Positions 20,188 through 31,214 are shown, numbered from the stretch's first letter. The stretch is DNA of 64,000 bases from Phocaeicola vulgatus (GCA_022009975.1 CP091733.1:2586501-2650500), one strand, 5' to 3'. Numbers and translations: made by a program. Notes: generated by a model from the letters alone, not told the origin.

Positions 20188-23100
20188 ATGGACAACGCTT
20201 TACTGAAAAAGAATCCGGCATCAAAAGCTGTGGATTTTCAGACGCGTAAGGTATTAACAAGATCTGGTCTTATCGCCGGATTATGTTTATCTACGCTCGC
20301 TCCTTCGTATGCCCTTCCTGCCGGATTGGATGCAGCGAAAGCACAGAATGAAAGTGTTACAATCATTCAACAGACAAAGAAAGTGTCTGGTGTAGTAACA
20401 GACAATACCGGAGAACCTATTCTCGGTGCTAATGTAGTAGTAAAAGGAACCACAGAAGGTACAGTTACCGACATGGACGGTAAGTACACATTAGACGTTC
20501 CAAACAATGCGACTTTATCTATTTCATTTATCGGCTACACGACGAAAGAGGTAAAAGTTGGTAACTTATCTGTAATCAACGTCGTTTTAGAAGAAGAAGC
20601 TATCGGCCTTAATGAAGTAGTTGCGATTGGTTACGGTTATGTAAAGAAAAAGGACTTGACAGGTGCCGTTTCTACCGTATCGGCCGACGACATGGTAATG
20701 GGTGGTACTGTAAGTAATGCAGCACAGGCTTTGCAAGGTAAGACAGCCGGTGTGCAAGTATCACAAAGTTCAAAAGCCCCAGGTGGTACAATTTCTGTAC
20801 GTGTCCGTGGTAACAACTCAATTTCCTCTACCAATGAGCCTTTGTATGTAGTTGATGGTTTCCCTTCTTCAGAAGGTTTGAACTTGAACCCGAATGACAT
20901 CGAGTCCATGCAGATTTTGAAAGACGCCTCAGCTACGGCTATTTATGGTGCCCGCGGTGCAAATGGTGTCGTATTGATTACAACAAAACGAGGAAGAGCT
21001 GGAGAGAACAAGATTTCTTATAGCGGTTACTTAGGAGCACAGACAGTTGATAATCCATTCGAGTTTATCAATGCAAAGGATTACATGAATTTGCAGAATG
21101 CTTTGTATCAAGAAATCGCAGGACAGGAAGGTAACCCTTACGGAGCTTATACTCCTTCTCAGTTGGAATCTACAGTAGATACTGACTGGTTGGACGTTTG
21201 TACACGTACTGCATTAGTACAAGACCACAACTTCCAGTTCCGTGGCGGTTCAGACAAGACTAAAGTTTTGACAAGCTTGGGATATTTCAAACAGGAAGGT
21301 GTCTTGAAGAACACAGACTTCAACCGTATTTCTGGACGTGTGAATGTTGACCAGACCATCAACGATTACATCAAGGCTGGTGCAACCATGTATGCTCACC
21401 GAGAACAATCCAACTCACAGAATTATAGCGGTAACATCTTGGGTGAAAACGTTATGTTAAGCGTCATGAGTTACGACCCGACCGTAAAACCATACAACGA
21501 AGATGGTACATACGGACGTGTTCCGGGTGGTCGTGGTGATAACCCATTGGCAAACTTGTTGGAACGTAAGAAAGAGGTAGTAAATGACAAATTGAATGGT
21601 ACAGCGTTCTTGGAAGTTCGTCCGTTTGAAGGATTAACAGCAAAAGCTACTGCTGGTGTTGAATTGCTACACAACTTCAAAGGTTCTTATTTGCCTCAGT
21701 CAACCACTTACGCTGGTGAAATCGAAGGTGGTGTTGCTTCTACTTATGATTACAGAGCAACCCGTCAGGTGTTTGAAGGTATCTTGAACTATATGAAGAC
21801 TTTCAACCGCATCCATGATTTGAACGTGATGTTAGGATATTCTTATGAGAAGTTCTCTGCTGAATACCGTTCAGCAAGCGGTAAAGGTTTCTCTACTGAC
21901 TTGTTCGAGTGGAACAACATGGGAGCAGCTTCCATCAAGTCTATCGCTTCTAACAAGACTGAAAACATCTTGGCTTCTTTCTTCGGTCGTGTCAACTATA
22001 CATTAAATGATAAATACTTGGCAACCGTAACCGTACGCCGAGACGGTTCTTCCCGATTCGGTTCAAACAACCATTGGGGTACTTTCCCTTCTGGGTCTTT
22101 GGCTTGGCGTGCAAGTGAAGAAGAATTCATCAAGAACTTGGGCATCTTTAGCAACTTGAAAGTACGTGCTGGTTATGGTGTTACAGGTAACGAACGTATC
22201 GGTGACTACGCATCCTTTGCTTTGGTTTCAACCAACCACATCACATTGGATGGTTCAAGCAACACTCCGGGTACACATCTTAGCCAAAGCAGCCCTGAGA
22301 ACGCCAGCTTGAAATGGGAAACAACAACCCAGTACAACGTTGGTTTCGATATGGGATTCTTCAACAACCGTTTAGCTGTAACAGTAGATGGTTATTGGAA
22401 AAAGACTAAAGACTTGTTGTTGAAAGTTGCTTTACCTTATTATACAGGTTTTACTTCTGGCCAGCAGAATATCGGTGAAATCTCTAACCGTGGTTTTGAA
22501 ATCGATGTCACTTCACACAACTTGACAGGTGATTTCACATGGGATACAAAATTCAACTTGGCACTTAACCGAAACAAAGTATTGGATTTAGGTACAAGCG
22601 GTGATATCCGTATCACTTCTTCTAAACCAGTCGGTACAGTATCTGAAAATGCTTACGCTATCGTTCGCGAAGGTGAAGCATTGGGTTCTTTGTATGGTTG
22701 GAAATACATCGGTGTATTGCAGGAAGGTGAGACTTATGCTCCACAACCAAACTCTAAGCCGGGTGACCCTAAATTCGAAGATATCAATGGTGATGGTAAG
22801 ATTGACGCTAATGACCGTACAATCATTGGTAACGCCAACCCGGATGTAATCTTCGGTTTGACCAACAACTTCGCATGGAAAGGATTTGACTTGTCTATCT
22901 TCTTCCAAGGTTCTATTGGCAATGACTTGTTAAACATGACCCGTATGAACTTGGAATGGAAACGTACAACAGATGCTTTGAACCGTTGGACACCGTCAAA
23001 TACAAATACGGATATTCCTCGTAACGGTTTCTACTATTCACAGTATGGTGGATATGTTAACGACCACTTTATCGAAGATGCTTCCTTCCTTCGTTTGAAG

Positions 23101-23346
23101 AACTTGACATTAGGTTATACGATTCCGTTTAAGAAGGTCGTAAGTTCTTGCCGAGTATATTTCTCTGCCGAGAACTTGTTCACTATCACAGGTTACTCAG
23201 GATGGGATCCTGAAGTAGATACAAAAGCAAATGAAGCTGTTCAAGCAGGTGGTAGCCAACAAACAGCTAACGCCGGTGCCGGTTTGGACTTCAATGCTTA
23301 CCCTGCTATGCGTACATATACAGTAGGTTTGAATATTACATTCTAA
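20188..23346 (+). CDS. SusC-family TonB-dependent outer-membrane transporter
   Basis: 1052 residues, intact. After a signal-type N-terminus, a carboxypeptidase-like regulatory domain appears (VSGVVTDNTGEPILGANV, residues about 70-90, and FIGYTTKEV). It is followed by the plug (GYGYVKKKDLTGAVS, then YVVDGFP and ASATAIYGARGANGVV) and the 22-strand barrel, ending YTVGLNITF. It imports oligosaccharides or other ligands with the SusD partner encoded 20 bp downstream. Strongly biased codon use (GGT, CGT, TTG, AAC) suggests high expression. Neither a sigma/anti-sigma pair nor a hybrid regulator lies beside it, so regulation and ligand are not visible here. Confidence 0.95.
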   Translation: MDNALLKKNPASKAVDFQTRKVLTRSGLIAGLCLSTLAPSYALPAGLDAAKAQNESVTIIQQTKKVSGVVTDNTGEPILGANVVVKGTTEGTVTDMDGKYTLDVPNNATLSISFIGYTTKEVKVGNLSVINVVLEEEAIGLNEVVAIGYGYVKKKDLTGAVSTVSADDMVMGGTVSNAAQALQGKTAGVQVSQSSKAPGGTISVRVRGNNSISSTNEPLYVVDGFPSSEGLNLNPNDIESMQILKDASATAIYGARGANGVVLITTKRGRAGENKISYSGYLGAQTVDNPFEFINAKDYMNLQNALYQEIAGQEGNPYGAYTPSQLESTVDTDWLDVCTRTALVQDHNFQFRGGSDKTKVLTSLGYFKQEGVLKNTDFNRISGRVNVDQTINDYIKAGATMYAHREQSNSQNYSGNILGENVMLSVMSYDPTVKPYNEDGTYGRVPGGRGDNPLANLLERKKEVVNDKLNGTAFLEVRPFEGLTAKATAGVELLHNFKGSYLPQSTTYAGEIEGGVASTYDYRATRQVFEGILNYMKTFNRIHDLNVMLGYSYEKFSAEYRSASGKGFSTDLFEWNNMGAASIKSIASNKTENILASFFGRVNYTLNDKYLATVTVRRDGSSRFGSNNHWGTFPSGSLAWRASEEEFIKNLGIFSNLKVRAGYGVTGNERIGDYASFALVSTNHITLDGSSNTPGTHLSQSSPENASLKWETTTQYNVGFDMGFFNNRLAVTVDGYWKKTKDLLLKVALPYYTGFTSGQQNIGEISNRGFEIDVTSHNLTGDFTWDTKFNLALNRNKVLDLGTSGDIRITSSKPVGTVSENAYAIVREGEALGSLYGWKYIGVLQEGETYAPQPNSKPGDPKFEDINGDGKIDANDRTIIGNANPDVIFGLTNNFAWKGFDLSIFFQGSIGNDLLNMTRMNLEWKRTTDALNRWTPSNTNTDIPRNGFYYSQYGGYVNDHFIEDASFLRLKNLTLGYTIPFKKVVSSCRVYFSAENLFTITGYSGWDPEVDTKANEAVQAGGSQQTANAGAGLDFNAYPAMRTYTVGLNITF

Positions 23347-23366
23347 TAAAAAGGAGAATTTAAGAA

Positions 23367-24904
23367 ATGAAATGTAAAAAATATTTATTAGGTCTGATTA
23401 CTATGGGATTGGTTTCGGCTTGTACCGATTTGGATCCTGAAATCTACAGTAATTTGACGACGGCAAATGCTTATAAAACGGAATCGGACATTGAAGCTGC
23501 CGTAGTAGGATTGTATTCTGATATGAATCCTTACCCAGGAGACTCTTGGTTGTATTATGGAGGTTACATGATTATGATTACGGATTATGCGACAGATATG
23601 GGTTATTCAACAGCAGCCGGTGACCCGACCAAATTGAGTAACATGACATACGATGCCAGCAACCGTTACTTCAGCAACAACTGGAGAGACATGTATAATG
23701 TTATCTCTAACGCCAACACCATCTTGGACAATGTAGAGTCTATCGATATGTCAGTTGAAAGAAGAATTTGGTAAAAGGACAAGCTAAATTCTTGCGAGCA
23801 ATGGCTTATCGTGACTTGACAGATGCTTGGGGACCTGTTCCATTCATCACTTCATTGGTAAAGAACCCGTTTACTTTGAATGATGTTCCATTGACTCCGG
23901 TTTCTGAAATTGAATCTGTTTTGATTTCTGACTTGAAAGAGTGTATCAACATTTTGCCAGCAAGCTGGAGCGGACAGGATTTGGCTCGTGCCACAAAAGG
24001 TGCTGCTGCCACATTGCTTGGTAAAATCTACTTGCGCAACCATGATTATACAAATGCAAAGACATATATCGACATGGTATTGAACAGTGGCGAGTACGAA
24101 TTGGAAAGCGATTTCAAATATGTATGGTCAGAAAACAACAAGTATGGAAAGGAAATGATTTTTGCTTTGTTACATGAAACTGGTCAGAACGCTGCAGAAA
24201 TCGCTTGTCACTTTGGTCCGTCAGACCACCCAGATGTACCGGGCCGTTGGCAGTATTATGGTGTATCTCTTCCGTTCTGGCGCAGCTATGACAAGGAAGA
24301 CCCGCGCCGTGAGTTCTTCTACTATGACTATACTGGAGATTCAAAGCGTGATGACAAATCAAACTATGGTTTCCATTATATGATTCCGGAAGAAGGTGTT
24401 GTGAATGTTCCTAACGATACAACCAAGTATATGCAGAACGTAGCTACAATGAAGTATACATACGATATGATTTCGGATGCTTACTATGACGGACGTACAA
24501 TCTGTGTTTTCCGTTTGTCTGACGTAATCCTTTGCAAGGCTGAAATCGAAAACAACTTGAACGGTCCTGCTGCTGCACTTCCATATTTGAACCAAATCCG
24601 TGGTCGTGCCGGTGCTCCTGAATATGGCAAGAACAGCCGCTTCCCGGTTCCTGCTACTAAGGAAGCTATGAACGATGCTATCTTGAAAGAACGTGGATAC
24701 GAACTTGTATTCGAGTTCCAGCGTCGTGCTGACTTGATCCGCTTCGGAAAATACGAAGAAATCGTAAACGCACATTTGAAGAAATTGGGTATCGCCCAGC
24801 CAACAAATGTGACATCTGATTTGAGATATTTCCCATATCCGTTGAATGATGCTCAGTTGAATCCTAATTTGGCAAATGAGAATCCTTCCAGATTACCGAA
24901 ATAA
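23367..24904 (+). CDS. SusD-family surface ligand-binding lipoprotein (one frameshift)
   Basis: Partner of the upstream SusC; the pair forms a pedal-bin type importer with SusD as the lid. Lipoprotein signal with lipobox VSAC at residue 19. The middle has the RagB/SusD core (VKGQAKFLRAMAYRDLTDAW, a TPR-like helix), and the C-terminus has the LKERGYELVFEFQRRADLIR helix typical of the family. One base is missing around 23757-23766, which restores SVEEKNLVKGQ or SVEKKNLVKGQ; the repaired protein is 512 residues. A strong terminator follows. Confidence 0.93.
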
Positions 24905-24922
24905 TTAAACAATCAATAAGAG

Positions 24923-24953
24923 AAAGAAGAGCCTGCTCTGGCAGCTCTTCTTT
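24923..24953 (+). terminator. Terminator after susCD
   Basis: Stem AAAGAAGAGC/GCTCTTCTTT with an inner TG/CA pair and a short loop, followed by a pyrimidine-rich tail. It separates susCD from the sulfotransferase gene, so the latter may need its own promoter or read-through. Confidence 0.7.
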
Positions 24954-24986
24954 CCTTCTTTTCAATAAACAATAGATATAATTTAC

Positions 24987-26474
24987 ATGAAGCGTTTAAT
25001 AGGAATTATTGTTGCTGCCTGCTGCCTGCTGTCAGCTTTTTTTATTTGGACCGAAAAGAACACATTGAAATCAATAACCCTGACTTCTCCTCGTAATACA
25101 GCCATGTATAACAAGGTGGATATCTCTTTGGCAAAACCTGCTCCCGTATATATTGAATATACGGAAAAAGAAAGCGGAAAATCTTATCGTACCCGCACTT
25201 CTCCGGCTGACACGCTTCATCATCTGGACTTATTACTCCTTAAAGCTAACACAGAGTACAGCTATCGTGTGGTTATTGACAACCTTTACAAACAACAATC
25301 CAAAGAATTAACTTTTAGGACCCGTGAACAATCTCCTTGGTTGAAGAATCACCGGTTTAATGAACAACATCCTCATGACACGACTGCATTGGGCGATGGA
25401 ATGATATTAGTTTGTTTTGGCCGCTTACCTGGCTATATGATGCTAATCGACAACGAAGGAGAGGCTCGTTGGTATTGGCAGATTGAAGATATTGGCGTAC
25501 GCGCTGCATCCCTGACTCCGCGTGGGACGTTTTTGGCAATGCTTCGCCCATTTGTAAAAGATGTTATTGACGATTACACGATGACACCGGAGCAAGTACG
25601 TAACGATGAACATAAAAAGCCAATGCGCCGCGGATCCATTGGCTTTGCCGGAGGAACCGGATTAGCGGAAGTTTCCTTGACTGGGGAAATGATGTGGCGT
25701 CTTGACTTGGATAAGGTAGAAAAGGAGAAAGACTATCAAGTAATCCATCACGACATCTTAATGGATAAGAATCACAATATACATACGTTGTATCGCCCGA
25801 AAAAGATAGCGACTATATCCGTCAATGGGAAAATGGAGACAGACACTTTAGGCGGTGACGGAATCATGGTGATAGACTCTTTAGGAAACTTGCTAAAAAC
25901 TTGGTCGGCTTGGGATATTTGGGATGTAGAGAACGATCCTTATATTGCAGAATACCGGTATGACCGATTCCATATCAACGGACTTTGCTTTGACAAAGAT
26001 AGCAACTATCTATTGTCTGCCCCGATTGAAGACCAAATATGGAAAATCGATGCGAAAAGCGGAGAACTCGTATGGCGTTTTGGTAGAGACGGTGATTTCA
26101 AAATGGACACGACCGATTATTTCTCTTTCCAGCATTCGCCTTATATTTTAGACAACGGGGATTTGATGCTATTTGATAACGGTTTGCATAACCAACGTTC
26201 CGGAGGCAAAGCTTTCCGCTTGGACGAAAAGAACCGTACGGCGGAGACGACCATAAATGCATTATTGCCTGCCGACAAATATACTTCCCGCATGGGAAAT
26301 GCCACTTTGTTACCAAACGGGAACATTTTGCAGTGCAGTTCAAAGACCGGTTCGGTAATGGTAACAGACAAAGAGGGAAAGGTTTTATGGGAAGCTGTTT
26401 TGCATTTCGCTCCTTACCGTGCAATATATGTTCCTATGGAAACATGGAATAACTATTTTAAAGAAATAAAATAA
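24987..26474 (+). CDS. Arylsulfate sulfotransferase family protein (ASST)
   Basis: 495 residues, intact. An N-terminal membrane anchor or signal (IGIIVAACCLLSAFFIW) is followed by a beta-sandwich-like domain and a six-bladed propeller of the Arylsulfotrans family. ASST enzymes move sulfate from one phenolic sulfate to another phenol in the periplasm, without PAPS. Residues at active-site positions are visible: His254-His255 (VIHHDILMD), His329 and Asn331 (FHINGLCF), and His383 (FQHSPYIL), which corresponds to the sulfo-accepting histidine of E. coli ASST. The Arg normally found after the HxN motif (SSR in E. coli) is missing (SAPIEDQ), so activity cannot be assumed. The next gene starts one base after the stop. 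Confidence 0.85.
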   Translation: MKRLIGIIVAACCLLSAFFIWTEKNTLKSITLTSPRNTAMYNKVDISLAKPAPVYIEYTEKESGKSYRTRTSPADTLHHLDLLLLKANTEYSYRVVIDNLYKQQSKELTFRTREQSPWLKNHRFNEQHPHDTTALGDGMILVCFGRLPGYMMLIDNEGEARWYWQIEDIGVRAASLTPRGTFLAMLRPFVKDVIDDYTMTPEQVRNDEHKKPMRRGSIGFAGGTGLAEVSLTGEMMWRLDLDKVEKEKDYQVIHHDILMDKNHNIHTLYRPKKIATISVNGKMETDTLGGDGIMVIDSLGNLLKTWSAWDIWDVENDPYIAEYRYDRFHINGLCFDKDSNYLLSAPIEDQIWKIDAKSGELVWRFGRDGDFKMDTTDYFSFQHSPYILDNGDLMLFDNGLHNQRSGGKAFRLDEKNRTAETTINALLPADKYTSRMGNATLLPNGNILQCSSKTGSVMVTDKEGKVLWEAVLHFAPYRAIYVPMETWNNYFKEIK

Positions 26475-26475
26475 T

Positions 26476-27656
26476 ATGGAACGAGCATCGCTTCCTTACA
26501 TATTCTTTACCTTCTTGAAACTGGGTGCAACTGCATTCGGTGGTTATATGTCATTGGTGGCTATTGTACAAAAGCAGTTGGTGGAGATAGACAAAAAGAT
26601 GAAAGAAGAAGACCTGTTGGATGGCATTTCATTGACATCTGTATTACCGGGACCTGTTGCGGTTAATACTATCGCTTATGTCGGTTACCTTCTACGAGGG
26701 ATTCCGGGAGCGATTGCCGCTTTTGCCGGAATCGTTCTTCCCTCTTTCTTCTTGGTCATCCTCCTTTCATGGTTGTATTTCACCTACGGGAACATTCCTG
26801 CCGTAAAAAACATCTTCAGCGGCATTGCGCCTACGATTACCGCTTTGATTGTTACAGTAGCGATTGGCATGGCACGCAAAACCATCAAAGTCCCTGCCCA
26901 ATGGGTGATTTGCTTGTTAGCTGCCATCTTGCTCATCTTTATTGGCGGTTTCACAACCACTTTCCTGATAATTATCGGAAGTGGAATAGTTGGATATTTT
27001 CTATTTCATCAGCAACAAGGGAAAGAGCGATTATCTAATGAAGAGAAGCTGTTGTTCGGGAATAGGCAATGGATCATCTCCGGAGTTGTTCTATTATTAT
27101 TGCTTTTCGTTTTACTTTTTGGCGGACAATATCCTGGAGCACCAAAGAATATCCAAATCATATCGACCTTCTCCGGAATCAGCTTGACCCTATTCGGCGG
27201 AGGATACGTAGTCATTCCGGCTTTGCATGAATTATTCGTGGAGAATTTAGGCTGGCTGACCTCAGCAGAATTTGCAGATGGAATCGCAATCGGGCAAATA
27301 ACACCCGGTCCGATATTCATCACTGCAACTTTCATCGGATACAAAGTGGCTGGAATCACGGGTGCATTATTAGCAACCATTGCCATGTTTACGCCACCGA
27401 TGGTCTTAACCGTATTATTATCCCGTTTTGTCAAACACTGAACCAATCAACCCTCGTAAAAACAGCCATGAAAGCAGTCCGGGCTGCTGTTATCGGAATG
27501 ATTTTTGCTTCTGCCGTCACAATCGGGCAGACAATTTCGGTGTCGATTGTTTCGGTTGCCATCTTCTTGGTCGCTTTTTATATTTCATTTAAATACACAA
27601 TCAGTCCTGTTTACTTGATTATCGGATCTGGCGTAGCGGGATTTGTCTTATTCTAA
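26476..27656 (+). CDS. ChrA-type (CHR family) ion transporter, two-domain (one frameshift)
   Basis: Polytopic inner-membrane protein of 393 residues after repair, with two homologous CHR halves: FLKLGATAFGGYMSLV with SVLPGPVAVN, and FSGISLTLFGGGYVV with QITPGPIFITATF. Family members export chromate, a structural analogue of sulfate; natural substrates of Bacteroidales members are unknown. A stop at 27439-27441 arises from loss of one A at 27433-27435; restoring it reads FVKTLNQSTLVKTAMKAVRA and joins the last 60 residues. It is packed tightly behind the ASST gene and in front of a PAPS-type sulfotransferase, so an oxyanion substrate is a fair guess. Confidence 0.85.
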
Positions 27657-27660
27657 CAAT

Positions 27661-28673
27661 ATGAGTACTATAATACAAGGTATACAAATGATTGGGACAC
27701 AACGCTCAGGCTCCAATCTTTTGCGTGTGATGCTGGATGGAATCCGGGAAATAGCCGCTCCACATCCTCCACATATTCTTCAGCGTTTTTTACCATTACT
27801 TCCCAAATATGGTGATTTGGAAAGCACTTCCAACTTTTATAGATTGGCACAAGATGTATGTGAATTGGTCAATGTAAATCCAGTTCCTTGGGAGGGCATT
27901 TCTATCCAAACAGACGAAATAGTGGCAGCTTGCCACCAAACACATTGTTTGAATTGTTCCGGGTAATATATGAGTCGGCAGCCAAACAGGCCGGAGCCTC
28001 TTATTGGCTCTGCAAAAGCATGAAAAACATGCTCTATGCAGAAGGAATTGAATCAACGGGCATTCGTCCTTATTATATTTATTTGTACAGAGATGGTCGT
28101 GACGTGGCTCTTTCATTTAAGAAAGCAATCGTCGGAGAAAAGCATATTTACGCATTGGCTCAAAACTGGAAAAAGGATCAGGAGGCGGCTCTCAGTTTAA
28201 AAGAGCAAACTGCTGCTGACCATTTCTTCATGTTGAATTACGAGACTCTTATTTCCTCTCCGGAAATGGTGATGCATCAGCTTTGCGATTTCTTAGACCT
28301 TCCCTATTCCGATAAAGTAATGGACTTCTATAAAAGCAAAGAGTCCCAAAATACTGCGGTGGCAGGGAAAATGTGGGCAAACGTGACGAAGCCCATCTTG
28401 AAAGACAATACACAAAAGTTCCTTCGTGAATTATCTTCCGAAGAAATTGCCATCTTTGAATCGGTAGCAGGCGATGTATTGGTGCAATTAGGATATTCTT
28501 TGAGCACACCGGACAATTCTTTAAGAAAGGATTTCTCGGACAAAGAAATTGCCTTTTTCAAGGAAGAGAACATTCGCCTGAAGAAGGAGTTCATTCAAAA
28601 GGCAGATCCGGAGGATTTAGAGAAAAGACGTCCGCAAGATGAATTGCTCAACCGTATCAAACATTATCAATAA
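27661..28673 (+). CDS. PAPS-dependent sulfotransferase family protein (one frameshift)
   Basis: Cytoplasmic sulfotransferase, 337 residues after repair. The phosphosulfate loop (IGTQRSGSNLLR, residues about 12-23) and the 3'-phosphate-binding segment (YLYRDGRDVALSFKKA) are both clear, so PAPS is the likely donor. The acceptor is unknown; relatives in gut Bacteroidales sulfonate sterols, lipids or glycans. One A is missing at 27938-27940, which restores ACHQNTLFELFRVIYES. A charged helical tail of about 45 residues (FFKEENIRLKKEFIQ) ends the protein. The start at 27661 follows the chrA stop by 4 bp, so the two are co-transcribed. Confidence 0.85.
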
Positions 28674-28756
28674 AGCGGCAATCAGCGAACAAATAAAGAA
28701 CGGCTCTCGATACTTCGGTAAGTTTTCATCAAAACTCATGCGACAAAAGGTTACGA

Positions 28757-28813
28757 GCTTTTCAAAAAGCATACTACCTTTTTCCAAAAAGCATACTACC
28801 TTTTTGAAAAGAG
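28757..28813. repeat. Two 22-bp direct repeats inside a longer inverted repeat
   Basis: AAAAAGCATACTACCTTTTT occurs at 28764 and 28786, spaced exactly 22 bp. The pair is flanked by CTTTTCAAAAAG on the left and CTTTTTGAAAAG on the right, which are reverse complements, so the whole segment can fold. It lies after the sulfotransferase gene and may act as its terminator. Confidence 0.75.
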
Positions 28814-28938
28814 GTCGGATTGTGATATTTGAGCTGTTATTAAATCGGCGTTAAAACAGTATTTAAACACTATTTTAATGCTGTTTTATTCGCCCGCAAA
28901 TTCATACTTTTGTATAGATTGCTGTGTTCTAAAAAACG

Positions 28939-28946
28939 TATATTTG
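28939..28946 (+). promoter_or_regulatory. Putative -7 element for the GH29 gene
   Basis: TATATTTG matches TAnnTTTG, 49 bp before the ATG. The -33 element is not clear. Confidence 0.4.
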
Positions 28947-28995
28947 TAAATAATATCAGTAGGAAATATCGAATTACCTAAAAACGCTATATAAT

Positions 28996-31056
28996 ATGAA
29001 ATCTCTTCATCAGACATATTTAGCCGGCTTGATGGTCGCCACACTTGGCTTAAGTTCCTGCAAAGAAGCAGAAGCTCCAGCTCCTGTCATGCCGATTCCC
29101 ACACCAGAACAGGTTGCATGGCATAAGTTAGAAACCTATGCATTCGTCCATTTCGGACTAAATACTTTCAATGATTTGGAATGGGGATATGGAGACACTC
29201 CCGCAAGCACATTCAATCCGACAGATTTGGATTGTGAACAATGGGTACAAACAATAAAAGCCGCAGGATTAAAAGGAGTTATCTTGACGGCAAAGCACCA
29301 TGATGGGTTTTGCTTGTGGCAAACAAAAACGACTGATTATTCAGTCAAGAACTCTCCTTGGCGAGAGGGTAAAGGAGATATGGTTCGTGAATTGTCAGAT
29401 GCTTGCCATAAATATGGATTATTATTCGGAATCTATCTTTCCCCTTGGGATCGAAACAGTGCAAACTATGGGACATCGGAATATGTTGAGAAGTTCCATG
29501 CGCAAATGGATGAACTCATCAGCAACTACGGTCCTCTGTTTGAATATTGGTTCGACGGAGCAAACGGAGGTGATGGCTGGTATGGCGGTGCAAAAGAGAA
29601 GCGTTCGATAGATGCTAATACCTATTATAAATATGAAGAAGCCCGGAAAGCGATCAAAGCTAAGCATCCAACTGCCATGATTTTCGGAGGGACAGTTCCT
29701 GATATCCGTTGGATTGGGAATGAAGAAGGACGGGCTGGCGATACGCAATGGAGTATTTATGATTCTGAACCAGCCTTCAATTACAAGTTCGCAAACAGTG
29801 TATATGGAGACGAGAATCAAAAGAAATGGTTAGGTGCCGAATGCGATGTTTCTGTCCGCCCAGGTTGGTTCTACCATGCCCGCGAAGACCATCAACTTAA
29901 ATCTTTGGCAACTTTGGTGAATTTATACTATCTCAGTGTCGGACATAACGCCAACTTACTGCTGAATTTCCAGTAGCATTAAACGGAAAGATTGCCCCGG
30001 AAGATTCCATGCGAATTATAGAATGGCGAAAAACTATCGACAACGATTTCAAAGATAATCTTTTAAATGGTTGCTATGCAGATGCCTCCCAATCAAGAGG
30101 TCGGACTTTTGCTGCTTCAAAAGTCACGGATGGAAATTGGGATACATATTGGGCAACTCCAGATGGAGTCAATAATGGATCATTGACATTCACATTACCT
30201 GTGCCAACAGACGTAAACCGAATGGTGATTCAAGAATATATTCCATTAGGACAACGAATACGCAGTTTTAACATGGAATATGAAAAAGAAAGCAAATGGT
30301 ATCCAATCCAGTCCGTCGATTCCACCACGACAGTTGGATATAAGCGCATTGTGCGTTTCCACACAGTGACAGCCAAGAAACTACGCATCAATTTCACAGA
30401 TGCCCGAGGCCCTTTATGTATCAACAATGTAGAAGCCTATTTTGCTCCGACATTGCTGACCGAGCCGCAGGTTACTCGAAATAGTGAAAGCTTGGTAAAC
30501 ATTACAGCAGGTGATGCTAATGCTGAGATTTATTACACGATAGACGGAGAAACCGACAAAAACCTCTATCCTATATGATAGACCTTTTGAATTGCCGAAA
30601 AAAGCAATCGTTAAAGCAGTTGTATATGATTCCCAAACAAACAAATACAGCCCAATAACTACGGTGCATTTCGATATTCCTGCCAGTGAATATATTCCTA
30701 TGACAGATGCAGAACAGGCAGCTGTCATGTTTGACGGAAATGGCTATACGGCATATACGCTTCCTAAAAACAAAAAAGAGATAGTCGTGCGGTTTAAGGA
30801 TAAAAAAAGGATTAGCGGATTCAAATACACACCAGACCAAAGACGATGGGCCGTAGGGCATATTTCAAACTACCAGTTTTATGTAGACGGCAAATTGGTG
30901 GCTACAGGAGAATTCTCCAACATCAAAGCCAATCCAATCGAGCAAGAGATAAGATTCAATCCGGTTGAAGGGCAAGAAATCAAGCTTGTTTCCAAAAGAA
31001 ATATAGATGACAGCAAACAATTCTCAATTGGAGAATTATCTGTCATAACCGAATAA
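28996..31056 (+). CDS. Alpha-L-fucosidase, GH29 lipoprotein with accessory domains (two frameshifts)
   Basis: Secreted exo-glycosidase that removes terminal fucose, for example from mucin or milk glycans; 687 residues after repair. Lipobox LSSC at residue 22. The catalytic TIM barrel shows AKHHDGF (residues 99-105) and the nucleophile in EYWFDGANG (probably Asp187). Behind it come a discoidin-like F5/8 domain (GNWDTYWATPDG), a chitobiase-C-like strand domain (AEIYYTIDGETD) and a second discoidin-like segment. Break 1: one C is missing at 29970-29971 (NLLLNFPVALNGKIAPED). Break 2: a lost TA dinucleotide near 30572-30576 (NLYPIYDRPFELPKKA). It has its own promoter region and is likely a separate unit from the sulfotransferase genes. 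Confidence 0.88.
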
Positions 31057-31141
31057 AAGGGCAACAAAGTAACAAAATGACATAAACACCAAGAAGATAT
31101 CAGCTAATCATAGCTATAATTATAAAAAAATGTCAGTTATC

Positions 31142-31172
31142 TTTGCTAATAAAAATTTTGTTCATAACTTTG
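31142..31172 (+). promoter_or_regulatory. Bacteroidetes promoter for proC
   Basis: TTTG (31142-31145), 19-bp spacer, TAACTTTG (31165-31172), an exact consensus match, with a leader of about 35 nt to the ATG at 31215. Confidence 0.8.
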
Positions 31173-31214
31173 CCAGACAATTATTACAAACAACGGAATA
31201 ATACTACTAAAAAC

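Larger units (their letters stand above)
28674..28995. other. Intergenic region, sulfotransferase to GH29
   Basis: 322 bp without a gene. It holds the 22-bp direct repeats (28757-28813) and possible GH29 promoter elements (TACTTTTG at 28905-28912, TATATTTG at 28939-28946). The rest shows nothing recognisable. Confidence 0.6.

Noticed and set aside
27468..27656. A separate small membrane protein after chrA
   Set aside because: It is in frame with chrA once one A is restored at 27433-27435 and supplies the end of the second CHR domain.
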